Origin: CAG-791 sp045113775 | GTDB lineage: Bacteria; Bacillota; Clostridia; Lachnospirales; Lachnospiraceae | Direction of reading: 5' to 3' | Length of the DNA: 42,735 bases | NCBI GenBank assembly: GCA_045113775.1 | Contig: JBGUJH010000076.1 | Location: 1-42,735 of the forward strand | Shown: in pieces, positions 29,872 to 37,510 of the stretch | Layout: each line of letters begins with the position of its first letter | Position numbering within the stretch: the stretch's first letter is position 1 | The notes under the pieces: generated by a model | What the model saw: only the letters and a program-made list of their open reading frames with translations | Databases searched by the model: none | Told to the model about the DNA's origin: nothing | Translations under genes and position numbers: made by a program

Positions 29872-32235
29872 ATGGAGAATAAAAACATAAACAAAAAAAG
29901 ATCAGATACAGTCTGGATCATTGCGGCGGGATTGCTGCTTCTCGCCGGCGGGATCCTTGTCTTTTTGGCCCGCTGGGTGTTTTCCACCTGGGCAGGCCTG
30001 CGAATGGATGAGCTGATCTTCCAGCTCAAGGCTCCTATCGAAGGGACAGGAGACGGGATAGTGATGAAAGGTGTTCTCAGCAGTATCCTTCCTGCCGTCG
30101 GTCTGACAGCTTTATTCTTTGTGTTCCTGTATTTTGCTCGCGGTAAGAGGGGGATCCTGCTCCGATGCGGTGCGGCTGCAGGGCTCATGCTCATTATCGG
30201 ATCAGCGGCTTACGCATGGAACAAGCTGGACCTGTCCGACTATGTACGCAATCAGATGGATGAGTCCCGCTTTATTGAGGACAACTATGTAGATCCCGCG
30301 CGTGTCGCAGTCAAATTCCCTGAAAAAAAGAGAAATCTTATCTATATATATCTGGAATCTATGGAGGCTACTTACTCAGACCTGCAGTCCGGAGGAGCTT
30401 TTTCCTACAATAATATTCCTGAGCTGACTCAGATTTCTGCGGAGGCGGAGGATTTTTCCGGAGAATCTGGCTCTCTCAACGGCGGAAGAGTACTGCCGGG
30501 GACTACATTTACTATGGGCGGGATCTTCGCTCAGTCAGCCGGACTTCCCCTGAAGGTTGACATCGGGGAGGAATTCGTCGACCAGAGAGGGTCCTTCAAC
30601 AAAATGAACACGCAGGACTCCTTCTTCAAAAAGGTCACAAATCTCGGGGATATTCTGGAGAGTGAGGGCTACAAAAACGTCTTCATGCTGGGTTCAAACG
30701 CGACTTTCGGCGGCAGACGCCTGTATTTCGGCCAGCATGGAAACTATGAGATCGATGATTACAACTGGGCGGTGCAGGAAGGAGTGATTCCGCAGGATTA
30801 CTATGTCTTCTGGGGGATGGAAGACAGCAAACTGTTTGCCGCAGCCAAAGACAGGGTCACAGAGCTGGCCGGGGGAGAGGAACCGTTTAACCTGACGCTC
30901 CTCACTGTTGACACGCATTTTGAAGACGGCTATATCTGCAGTTTGTGCAAAGATGAATATCCCGGCAATGATTATGCGAATGCAATAGCCTGTTCAAGCA
31001 GACAGGTCGCGGAATTTGTCAGATGGGTCCAGGCGCAGGACTTTTATGAGAACACCACGATCGTTCTGTGCGGAGATCACACTACAATGGACAGCGATTT
31101 CTGCCGCGATGTCCCTGAAAGTTATGACAGAAAAGTCTACACTGCGTACATCAATGCTGCAGTGCAGCCGGAAGATCCCGCCAAAGCCAGGGATTACTCG
31201 ACGTTCGACCAGTTCCCGACAACACTTGCGGCTCTGGGATGCACCATCAAGGGCAACCGGCTCGGATTGGGGACGAACTTGTTCTCTTCCGAGGAAACGC
31301 TCCTGGAAAAATACAGTTATGAAGAAGCCAGTGCGGAAATGGATAAAAAATCGAATTTCATGATAGAACTGGCGGATATTGATATTTATGATGAAGAGCT
31401 TTTAGACGCCCAGGGACTTCTGCCGGAAGCAAAGATCAAAATGACCGGGATCGATATGTCCGGAAAGACGATCTCTTTTACTGTCAGTAAGATCGATAAC
31501 ATCCATGAGGATTTTAAAAGGGTAGAACTCAGAATAGAAGACGGAAATAATTATGTAAAGGTAAACGCCCATAGGGGGGATGGGGAAGAAGATATCTATT
31601 ACGCAGAGGCCGATCTGTCCGCCTTTAACTACAAAAACTGTGAGGTCACAGCCGTAGTGATCGGAAAATCCGGGAGGGAGTACAAGACCGCGACAATGAC
31701 CGGGGATCTCTCCCTCAAGCAGACTGAAATATGCGCTTATCTGGACGCGCTCGCGCAGAACCCGCAGTATACAGTGTTCATAGCGCTTAGGGATGACGGC
31801 TCCCATTCCCTCAATACGGAGATCTGTGACAGGCTCTTCGCGCTTGGGCTCAACCAGGATCTTCGGGGACATTACAGATGGAGTTATTATGCGATCATCG
31901 GACCTGACATATTCTCAGAGGAACTCTCGGAAAAAGAGCTCAGCCATACCGGAACACTGAGCGACGGAGCTTCATATTCCGTGATCAGCCAGGGAGGACT
32001 CAGCGGTGCAGGAGGAGGTGCCGGAAGATACCTGACCTGTTCGGTAAAGATTAACGGCGTGGAATACGCCGTTCAGAGAATAGGACTTAATTTTGTTGTC
32101 TATGACACGGACCACAGCTGTGTCGTGGACAGTGTGGAATTCAATACCTATATGGGCCTGGACCCCAAACGCATCGATGTTAAGGAGCTTATTGATAAAG
32201 CGGCTGACGAGCAGGACCAGATGAATGTTAAATAG
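29872..32235 (+). CDS. LtaS/OpgB-family phosphoglycerol transferase with C-terminal ILEI/FAM3-like domain
   Basis: Membrane-anchored sulfatase-fold enzyme of the lipoteichoic-acid synthase / phosphoglycerol transferase group. Three N-terminal hydrophobic helices (about 14-37, 69-88, 94-115) are followed by an extracellular catalytic domain. Metal and active-site residues appear as E162 (IYLESMEATY), the presumed nucleophile T214 (GTTFTMGGIFA, more like OpgB than Gram-positive LtaS), H349 (VDTHF) and D402/H403 (CGDHTTMD). After about residue 500 comes a beta-rich stretch, then (about 625-770) a region resembling the ILEI/FAM3 (GG) domain: TVFIALRDDGSHSL, YRWSYYAIIG and GLNFVVYDTDHSCVVDSVEF. 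That domain assignment is from motif memory. The ribosome site is weak (GGGT), so the start is moderately certain. It stands between tRNA-Gly and a secreted wall hydrolase, consistent with an envelope role. Confidence 0.85.
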   Translation: MENKNINKKRSDTVWIIAAGLLLLAGGILVFLARWVFSTWAGLRMDELIFQLKAPIEGTGDGIVMKGVLSSILPAVGLTALFFVFLYFARGKRGILLRCGAAAGLMLIIGSAAYAWNKLDLSDYVRNQMDESRFIEDNYVDPARVAVKFPEKKRNLIYIYLESMEATYSDLQSGGAFSYNNIPELTQISAEAEDFSGESGSLNGGRVLPGTTFTMGGIFAQSAGLPLKVDIGEEFVDQRGSFNKMNTQDSFFKKVTNLGDILESEGYKNVFMLGSNATFGGRRLYFGQHGNYEIDDYNWAVQEGVIPQDYYVFWGMEDSKLFAAAKDRVTELAGGEEPFNLTLLTVDTHFEDGYICSLCKDEYPGNDYANAIACSSRQVAEFVRWVQAQDFYENTTIVLCGDHTTMDSDFCRDVPESYDRKVYTAYINAAVQPEDPAKARDYSTFDQFPTTLAALGCTIKGNRLGLGTNLFSSEETLLEKYSYEEASAEMDKKSNFMIELADIDIYDEELLDAQGLLPEAKIKMTGIDMSGKTISFTVSKIDNIHEDFKRVELRIEDGNNYVKVNAHRGDGEEDIYYAEADLSAFNYKNCEVTAVVIGKSGREYKTATMTGDLSLKQTEICAYLDALAQNPQYTVFIALRDDGSHSLNTEICDRLFALGLNQDLRGHYRWSYYAIIGPDIFSEELSEKELSHTGTLSDGASYSVISQGGLSGAGGGAGRYLTCSVKINGVEYAVQRIGLNFVVYDTDHSCVVDSVEFNTYMGLDPKRIDVKELIDKAADEQDQMNVK

Positions 32236-32312
32236 TATAGGCGGACAAATTATAAAATATCTATAAAAATTACAAACTATTCATTAAAAGATTTCTAATA
32301 AATAACAACTCG

Positions 32313-32341
32313 TTGCAATAAAGAAATTTAATCTTTATAAT
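32313..32341 (+). promoter_or_regulatory. Promoter for the secreted lysozyme-like gene
   Basis: TTGCAA (32313-32318), a 17-nt spacer and consensus TATAAT (32336-32341) in an AT-rich gap. It leaves a leader of about 35 nt containing an AAAAGGAG ribosome site. Confidence 0.75.
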
Positions 32342-32383
32342 TATTTTGGCGTTATCTCAGATGAGATTTGAAAAGGAGTTGTT

Positions 32384-33625
32384 ATGAAAAAGGCCAGTTT
32401 CTCCCCGATCGGAAAGCATATAATCGCATGGCTCGCAGCGGTCGTGATCACAGTCGCGACGATAGCACCTGCGATGCCCGCTGAGGCTGCAAGCAGTGAG
32501 GACACAGCGTTCTTCTATCTTACGGATACATTGGGATTCAATGTAGCCGCGGCATGCGGGATCATGGCAAATATTCGCCACGAGTCCAATTTCCATCCGG
32601 GCGCAGGCAGCTGGGGCGGAGCATACGGGCTTTGCCAGTGGATGGGCGGCCGCCTGGACGGACTTGAATATTACTGCTGGGATCATGGATTTGATCCCGA
32701 ATCCATGTCAGGACAGCTGTCGTACCTTGCGCACGAGCTGAGAAGCTATTATCCGAGCACTTATAATTATCTGATGAACGTGGAGAACTCTGCTGACGGC
32801 GCATACAAAGCGGCTTATGAGTTCTGCTACAGCTTTGAAAGGCCTGCTGACAGAAGCGGTCAGTCCAGCAGCAGAGGAAGACTTGCTTCGGGAACATATT
32901 GGAACAGATATAAGTTATATGCCTATGACCAGTGGCTTGAGACCAAGCTCGGCACTGTTTATCACTATACTGACGGAAGCCTCCATTACGGTTGGCTTGA
33001 GCTGGACGGGGATCTTTATTATCTTGACCAGGACGGAATCCTCAAGAAAGGACTGTTTTCGGCAGAAGGCGATTCCTACTTCGCCGATGAGGACGGGATC
33101 ATTCAGTACGGCTGGCAGGAAGTCGGTGACAACAAGTACTATTTTGACGAAGAAACCGGAAAAATGCAGGTCGGCTGGACGGAAGAAGACGGCAAGATGA
33201 CCTTTTTCGACAGCAACGGCAAGACGGAGAGTGTAAATTCTTTCAATGATAAGAATGACGTCTCCGAGGCAGAGATCGCGAACACCGTTATTGAGAAAGA
33301 AATTGAGCAGGAAGTGACCGTGAACGCACCTTCTGCGGAACCCATGCCGCTCCCTGATAAGCTCGCTGATGTGGCTCAGTCCATCCAGGACGCCGGATCG
33401 GATTCTCAGAACTCGGCCGCTGCAGTGGCGACACCGGGCAAGGAGACACAGATTGATTCGAGTGATTACAATGAGAGCGCAGCCGTGAACGGGAACACGA
33501 TCGATACGTCGAAACTCGAAGTCGGTTCTTCCGATAAGGGAGAAGTTGTTCTTGAAAACGAAAATCCTGTCCCCGAGGAAGGCGATAAGGTCATTTTTGA
33601 AAATCCGGCGGATTCAGCCGAATAA
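32384..33625 (+). CDS. Secreted lysozyme-like wall hydrolase with cell-wall-binding repeats
   Basis: A 413-aa exported protein. The signal peptide (KHIIAWLAAVVITVATIAP, likely cleaved near AEA-A36) is clear. The catalytic region (about 40-180) resembles the phage-tail-type lysozyme domain: FNVAAACGIMANIRHESNF, with presumed catalytic E67, and GAYGLCQWMGGR. About residues 190-285 hold four to five cell-wall-binding repeats of the choline-binding type (HYGWLELDGDLYYLDQDG, QYGWQEVGDNKYYFDEETG, QVGWTEEDGKMTFFDSNG). The last 130 residues are acidic, Ser/Glu/Asn-rich and probably disordered. No LPxTG anchor is seen. It probably cuts peptidoglycan at the cell surface during growth or separation. Confidence 0.87.
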   Translation: MKKASFSPIGKHIIAWLAAVVITVATIAPAMPAEAASSEDTAFFYLTDTLGFNVAAACGIMANIRHESNFHPGAGSWGGAYGLCQWMGGRLDGLEYYCWDHGFDPESMSGQLSYLAHELRSYYPSTYNYLMNVENSADGAYKAAYEFCYSFERPADRSGQSSSRGRLASGTYWNRYKLYAYDQWLETKLGTVYHYTDGSLHYGWLELDGDLYYLDQDGILKKGLFSAEGDSYFADEDGIIQYGWQEVGDNKYYFDEETGKMQVGWTEEDGKMTFFDSNGKTESVNSFNDKNDVSEAEIANTVIEKEIEQEVTVNAPSAEPMPLPDKLADVAQSIQDAGSDSQNSAAAVATPGKETQIDSSDYNESAAVNGNTIDTSKLEVGSSDKGEVVLENENPVPEEGDKVIFENPADSAE

Positions 33626-33656
33626 CTCTTAAATAACTTGCGTAAGACAACACGAG

Positions 33657-33700
33657 CGGTCGGAAGAGTGTGCTTTACAGCTCCTCTTTCGGCCGTTTTC
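33657..33700 (+). terminator. Terminator after the lysozyme-like gene
   Basis: CGGTCGGAAGAG (33657-33668) pairs with CTCTTTCGGCCG (33684-33695), with two G-U pairs, followed by TTTTCC. Confidence 0.8.
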
Positions 33701-33743
33701 CACAGTTAACAGTATTCAGAACTGACCGGAGGTGACGGAAAAT

Positions 33744-34781
33744 ATGAGCACAGAGCTGGAAATATACGGAACACTGGGACCTTCCTGTGCTGATGCAGAG
33801 ACACTCAGACAGATGTTTGCGGCCGGGATCACGGGAATGCGTCTTAATCTCTCTCACGGCACGCTCGATGACAGCGCTGAGATGATCGAAGCTTTTCATC
33901 ATGCGTCGAAAGCAGAAGGCGTCAGTCCATCCCTTCTTATCGATATGCAGGGCCCGGAGCTTCGGATCGGTAAAGTGAAGACCGGAGCTGTGGTAAGAGA
34001 AGGTGATGAGGTGCTTCTTACACCGCGCGGCTCCGGCGCGGAGGGAGGGGATTCGATCCCGATTCCTGAAGAGATATTTGATCACTATGAAAAGGGAATG
34101 ATCCTCCTCCTTGACGATGGGAAGATCCGAATGAGAGCAGTCGGGACAGCAGAAACTGATTCCGGGAGGATCATCACGGCAGAAGTCCTCACAGGAGGAC
34201 CGGTACTCAGCAGGAAGAGCATAGCGGTACAGGATATGGCGATCACCGGAAATACGCTCACGCAGCAGGATCTGCTGAACCTGAGCCGGGCAGCCGGTGC
34301 AGGTGTTACCGACGTAATGCAGCCGTTTGTGCGGGGAGCCGCGGATCTTCGGGAAGTGCGGGAGGCAATGAAGGAGAGAGGCGCCGGCAGCTGCCGCCTG
34401 TTTGCCAAAATAGAGAACCGGACAGGAATCGCAGCAGTAGAGGAGATCATGCCGCTTACAGACATGCTCGTGATCGCGAGAGGAGATTTGGGCAATGCTG
34501 TACCACTGTGGGAACTGCCCGGGGTACAAAAGGAAATATCACAAAAGTGCCTTGCTGCAGGCGTACCTTTCATGGTAGTCACGCAGATGCTCGCAAGCAT
34601 GGAAAAATCGCCCGTTCCCACGAGAGCCGAGGTATCCGATATTTTCAATGCCGTCGCCGACGGTGCCTCCGCTGTAATGATCACCGGTGAGTCCGCTTCC
34701 GGACTTTATCCGGTCAGAGCCTCTGAATACCTTGTACGGACAGCAAAGGAAGGACTTCGCTGGCGTCAAAGGAATTATTAA
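33744..34781 (+). CDS. Pyruvate-kinase-like protein lacking the C-terminal domain
   Basis: Homologue of pyruvate kinase restricted to the catalytic A domain and the B lid. Substrate and cation residues are present: GMRLNLSHG (usual MNFSHG), DMQGPELRIG (usual DTKGPEIR), KIENRTG (catalytic Lys), ARGDLGNAVP, VVTQMLASM and ITGESASGLYPV (usual LSGETAAG). At 345 aa it ends just after this block, without the 120-residue C domain that binds effectors in normal enzymes of 470 aa or more. ATG 33744 is placed by GGAGGTG nine bases upstream; an in-frame GTG at 33732 overlaps that site. It is a single gene between terminator 33657-33700 and the nrdR promoter. It may be an active, unregulated kinase or a paralogue with another acid or phosphate substrate. 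Confidence 0.85.
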   Translation: MSTELEIYGTLGPSCADAETLRQMFAAGITGMRLNLSHGTLDDSAEMIEAFHHASKAEGVSPSLLIDMQGPELRIGKVKTGAVVREGDEVLLTPRGSGAEGGDSIPIPEEIFDHYEKGMILLLDDGKIRMRAVGTAETDSGRIITAEVLTGGPVLSRKSIAVQDMAITGNTLTQQDLLNLSRAAGAGVTDVMQPFVRGAADLREVREAMKERGAGSCRLFAKIENRTGIAAVEEIMPLTDMLVIARGDLGNAVPLWELPGVQKEISQKCLAAGVPFMVVTQMLASMEKSPVPTRAEVSDIFNAVADGASAVMITGESASGLYPVRASEYLVRTAKEGLRWRQRNY

Positions 34782-34810
34782 TTGAAGCAAAAAAAGAAAT
34801 AAGGTATTAT
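34782..34810 (+). promoter_or_regulatory. nrdR promoter
   Basis: TTGAAG (34782-34787), a 17-nt spacer and TATTAT (34805-34810). The leader carries a GC-rich hairpin, GCCGCC (34824-34829) with GGCGGC (34840-34845). Confidence 0.6.
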
Positions 34811-34886
34811 AACCAAGGGGAATGCCGCCGGCCTCTGCAGGCGGCGGGCGAGAAGCAGATCACAGCCATAGAAAAGAGGTAGTTCC

Positions 34887-35345
34887 ATGAGGTGTCCTTA
34901 TTGCGGCAAAGATGATACAAGGGTAATAGACTCCAGGCCGGTCGAAGACAACAACTCGATCCGCAGAAGACGGATCTGTGACTCCTGCGGGAAGAGATTT
35001 ACAACTTATGAAAAGATCGAGACGATTCCCATGATGGTCACGAAGAAGGATAACAACAGGGAAGCCTATGACCGCTCCAAGATTGAAGGAGGGATCCTCA
35101 GGGCCTGCCATAAGAGGCCTGTCAGCGCAGCCCAGATAAAAAAGGTCGTCGATGAGATCGAGTCAGAGATCTTCGAGAGAGAGGAAAAGGAGATCTCCAG
35201 TAAACAGATCGGAGAACTTGTCATGATCAAGATCAACAAACTCGACCCTGTAGCTTATGTAAGGTTTGCGTCTGTTTACAGAGAATTCAAGGATGTTGAG
35301 ACGTTCATGGAGGAACTGCGGAAGATCCTCGGCTCGGAAGAGTAA
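34887..35345 (+). CDS. nrdR: Transcriptional repressor NrdR
   Basis: ATP/dATP-responsive repressor of ribonucleotide reductase genes. The N-terminal zinc ribbon has C3, C6, C31 and C34 (MRCPYCGKDDTRVIDSRP, then RRRRICDSCGKRFTTYE). The ATP-cone follows: VTKKDNNREAYDRSKIEGGI and VRFASVYREFKDVETF. At 152 aa it is full length. ATG follows AAAGAGGTAGTTCC. No nrd gene is in the window. The efp gene follows with its own promoter. Confidence 0.98.
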   Translation: MRCPYCGKDDTRVIDSRPVEDNNSIRRRRICDSCGKRFTTYEKIETIPMMVTKKDNNREAYDRSKIEGGILRACHKRPVSAAQIKKVVDEIESEIFEREEKEISSKQIGELVMIKINKLDPVAYVRFASVYREFKDVETFMEELRKILGSEE

Positions 35346-35361
35346 TTGTTTGGTCAGCTTC

Positions 35362-35390
35362 TTGAAAAATGAATCGCTGTAGTATAGAAT
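35362..35390 (+). promoter_or_regulatory. efp promoter
   Basis: TTGAAA (35362-35367), a 17-nt spacer and TAGAAT (35385-35390), 40 nt before the efp ATG. Confidence 0.7.
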
Positions 35391-35429
35391 AAACTAGTAT
35401 TAGACGCAAGTACATCAGGAGGTATCTTT

Positions 35430-35987
35430 ATGATTTCTGCAAGTGATTTCAGAAACGGCATTACGATTGAAAAGGACGGTACCGTACTGGAGATCATCGA
35501 GTTCCAGCACGTTAAACCCGGAAAGGGTGCTGCATTTGTCAGAACCAAGTTAAAAGATGTGATCAACGGCGGTGTTACTGAGACAACATTCCGTCCCACT
35601 GAGAAATTCCCTCAGGCAAGGATCGACAGGAAGGATTATCAGTATCTGTACGCGGATGGCGACCTGTATACATTCATGGATACAGAGACCTACGATCAGA
35701 TCAGTCTCGGCAAGGAAGTAGTCGGCGACAAGATGACATTCGTCAAAGAGAACGATACGGTCAAGCTTGTCTCTTACAACGGAAATGTTTTCGATATGGA
35801 GCCTCCGATGTTCGTAGAGCTCGAGATCACAGAGACGGAGCCCGGCTTCAAGGGCAACACTGCTACAGGTGCTACAAAGCCCGCTACAGTAGAGACCGGC
35901 GCGGTAGTGAACGTTCCGCTTTTCTGCAATATCGGCGATGTGATCAAGATCGATACCAGAACCGGCGAGTATTTGTCCAGAGCCTGA
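35430..35987 (+). CDS. efp: Elongation factor P
   Basis: Relieves ribosome stalling at polyproline stretches. The KOW-like domain with the tip lysine K32 (HVKPGKGAAFVRTKLKD) and the C-terminal OB domains (MFVELEITETEPGFKG, GDVIKIDTRTGEYLSRA) are standard. Length 185 aa is usual. ATG follows an AGGAGGTATCTTT ribosome site. No EpmA/EpmB or YmfI modification gene lies nearby. A strong terminator follows at 36052-36089. Confidence 0.98.
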   Translation: MISASDFRNGITIEKDGTVLEIIEFQHVKPGKGAAFVRTKLKDVINGGVTETTFRPTEKFPQARIDRKDYQYLYADGDLYTFMDTETYDQISLGKEVVGDKMTFVKENDTVKLVSYNGNVFDMEPPMFVELEITETEPGFKGNTATGATKPATVETGAVVNVPLFCNIGDVIKIDTRTGEYLSRA

Positions 35988-36051
35988 TCACAGAATCCGG
36001 ATCATAGTCCGGCACAAGGCTCACATACTTTTCAAATCATAAGAATGCTGA

Positions 36052-36089
36052 AAGACAATGGGAAAGCTTTATTCCCATTGTCTTTTTTT
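36052..36089 (+). terminator. Terminator after efp
   Basis: AAGACAATGGGAA pairs with TTCCCATTGTCTT around an AGCTTTA loop, followed by a run of T. Confidence 0.94.
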
Positions 36090-36198
36090 GCGCGAAACTG
36101 CCGGCAAGGCTCATTGGAAGCCATGCGCAGACGGTTCTTAACAGCAAATCTGATTATTCATTCTTATATCAGAGACCCAACATTAAAAGGAGAGTATT

Positions 36199-37089
36199 GT
36201 GAAGACTAATAAAACCATGATCAGATTCTATAACGATATGAGGGAGAGCCTTTTGAGACTCAAACCGGAAGAAATGGAGATCAAATTTAAGAGGATCGCT
36301 AAGCAGAACAGGAAAAAGCTGCACGGGTGCACTCTGGTGATGCCGGATTCGGCGGCGGCCCCGACGTTCTATTTTGAAGACCTCTATGAGGCTTTTCAGA
36401 ACGGAACAGCAGTCGATGATATTGCGCAGAGCCTGATCAATTTCGCTATAGAAAATAATCTCATGGCGATCCCCGGCGGGATCGATATTGAGGACTATGA
36501 GAGCGTGAAGGAAAATCTGGGGATCATTGTGATCGGGGAAGAGAACAATAAGGAGTATCTGGGGGAAATGGTCTATAAAAAGATCGAGGATCTTGCACTT
36601 ATGCCTATCATTTTTACGAACGATTCCCACGGAACGGGGTGTATCAAGATCAGAAAAGATTTCCTGGACATGTGGGGGGTGTCGGCAGGTGAAGTCATTG
36701 ATACTGCGATCGAAAACGCGCCGAAACTCATGCCGCCCACATTCAGGGACCTGAATGAGATCATGGGGATGGAAGAGGAATCTGATGACGAAGAAGGGCT
36801 TTTCGTGATCAGCAACATGTATTACGCGGGAGGCGCTTCCGTCGCCTTTTATCCCGGTTTCCTGGACTGCATAGGAATGGCTCTGGACAAGGATCTGTTT
36901 ATCCTTCCCAGTTCGGTAAACGAACTTATCATCGTGACCGACAACGGACAGGATCCTCAGAGGCTTCTTGAGATCGTGAGGGAAGTGAACAGAACGCAGG
37001 TCGCTCCCGGTGATGTGCTCACTGACGCAGTGTATCATTACAGCAGAAGAAAGGGAGTATTTCACAGACTTCTCCCTGTCTGCAGCTGA
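36199..37089 (+). CDS. DUF5688-like protein
   Basis: A 296-aa cytoplasmic protein with no signal peptide or membrane helix. The second half (FVISNMYYAGGASVAFYPGF, DKDLFILPSSVNELIIV, QVAPGDVLTDAVYHYSR) matches what I remember of DUF5688, a family found mainly in Lachnospiraceae and often in many copies per genome. Function is unknown. Start GTG 36199 follows AAAGGAGAG. The 211-nt gap upstream contains the efp terminator and no convincing promoter. It is followed by a promoter and hairpin leading into tRNA-Arg. Confidence 0.78.
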   Translation: MKTNKTMIRFYNDMRESLLRLKPEEMEIKFKRIAKQNRKKLHGCTLVMPDSAAAPTFYFEDLYEAFQNGTAVDDIAQSLINFAIENNLMAIPGGIDIEDYESVKENLGIIVIGEENNKEYLGEMVYKKIEDLALMPIIFTNDSHGTGCIKIRKDFLDMWGVSAGEVIDTAIENAPKLMPPTFRDLNEIMGMEEESDDEEGLFVISNMYYAGGASVAFYPGFLDCIGMALDKDLFILPSSVNELIIVTDNGQDPQRLLEIVREVNRTQVAPGDVLTDAVYHYSRRKGVFHRLLPVCS

Positions 37090-37092
37090 TAC

Positions 37093-37121
37093 TGGACATT
37101 TTAGAACCTGTATGTTATATT
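37093..37121 (+). promoter_or_regulatory. tRNA-Arg promoter
   Basis: TGGACA (37093-37098), a 17-nt spacer and TATATT (37116-37121) with TG-T before it. The start site would be near 37128. Confidence 0.7.
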
Positions 37122-37129
37122 AATTTAGC

Positions 37130-37161
37130 TGAACATGCAGAGTTAATTCTGCATGTTCAGT
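37130..37161 (+). repeat. 13-bp perfect inverted repeat in the tRNA-Arg leader
   Basis: CTGAACATGCAGA and TCTGCATGTTCAG flank a GTTAAT loop. It sits between the promoter and the tRNA with 9 nt to spare. There is no T tract, so it is more likely a pre-tRNA leader hairpin or an operator than a terminator. Confidence 0.75.
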
Positions 37162-37170
37162 CATAATCAT

Positions 37171-37242
37171 GCACTCGTAGTCTAACGGATAGAACGAAGG
37201 CCTCCGACGCCTTTAATGCAGGTTCGATTCCTGTCGGGTGCA
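37171..37242 (+). tRNA. tRNA-Arg (anticodon CCG)
   Basis: Acceptor GCACTCG with CGGGTGC (one G-U), anticodon arm AAGGC-CTCCGAC-GCCTT giving anticodon CCG, T arm CAGG-TTCGATT-CCTG, discriminator A. CCA is not encoded. It reads CGG codons. A TTTTTT run follows directly. Confidence 0.95.
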
Positions 37243-37250
37243 TTTTTTGT

Positions 37251-37421
37251 GCGATAAGCCAGGGGGCGCATCTCGTGCTTGCACGAAGATGCATCCCATG
37301 GCCAACGGTCAATCGAACAGGAGTATCCTGCTCGATTGGCGATAAGCCTGCAAGCGGAGAGATTGCGGCAGGAATATAAGAGACCGGCAGTGCCCATAAT
37401 GCGCACACTGGTCTTATTTTG
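37251..37421 (+). ncRNA. String of four hairpins after tRNA-Arg (candidate structured RNA)
   Basis: Hairpin 1 (37258-37302) is a stem of about 21 positions with few mismatches closed by TT. Hairpin 2 (37308-37340) is GTCAATCGA-x-CAGGA-GTA-TCCTG-x-TCGATTGGC. Hairpin 3 (37347-37372) is CCTGC...GCAGG. Hairpin 4 (37381-37421) is AGACCGG with CTGGTCT and a TATTTTG tail, terminator-like. GCGATAAGCC occurs twice (37251-37260 and 37339-37348). No open frame fits. It could be co-transcribed with the tRNA. TATAAT at 37425-37430 may be the -10 for the next gene. Confidence 0.5.
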
Positions 37422-37510
37422 TTGTATAATACTCATAACACCGGGAGGATGTACCCTGCCGCTAAAGGCGGCGGGAAGCAATGAACGCTCTCAGGAAAGC
37501 GAGGAGATAT

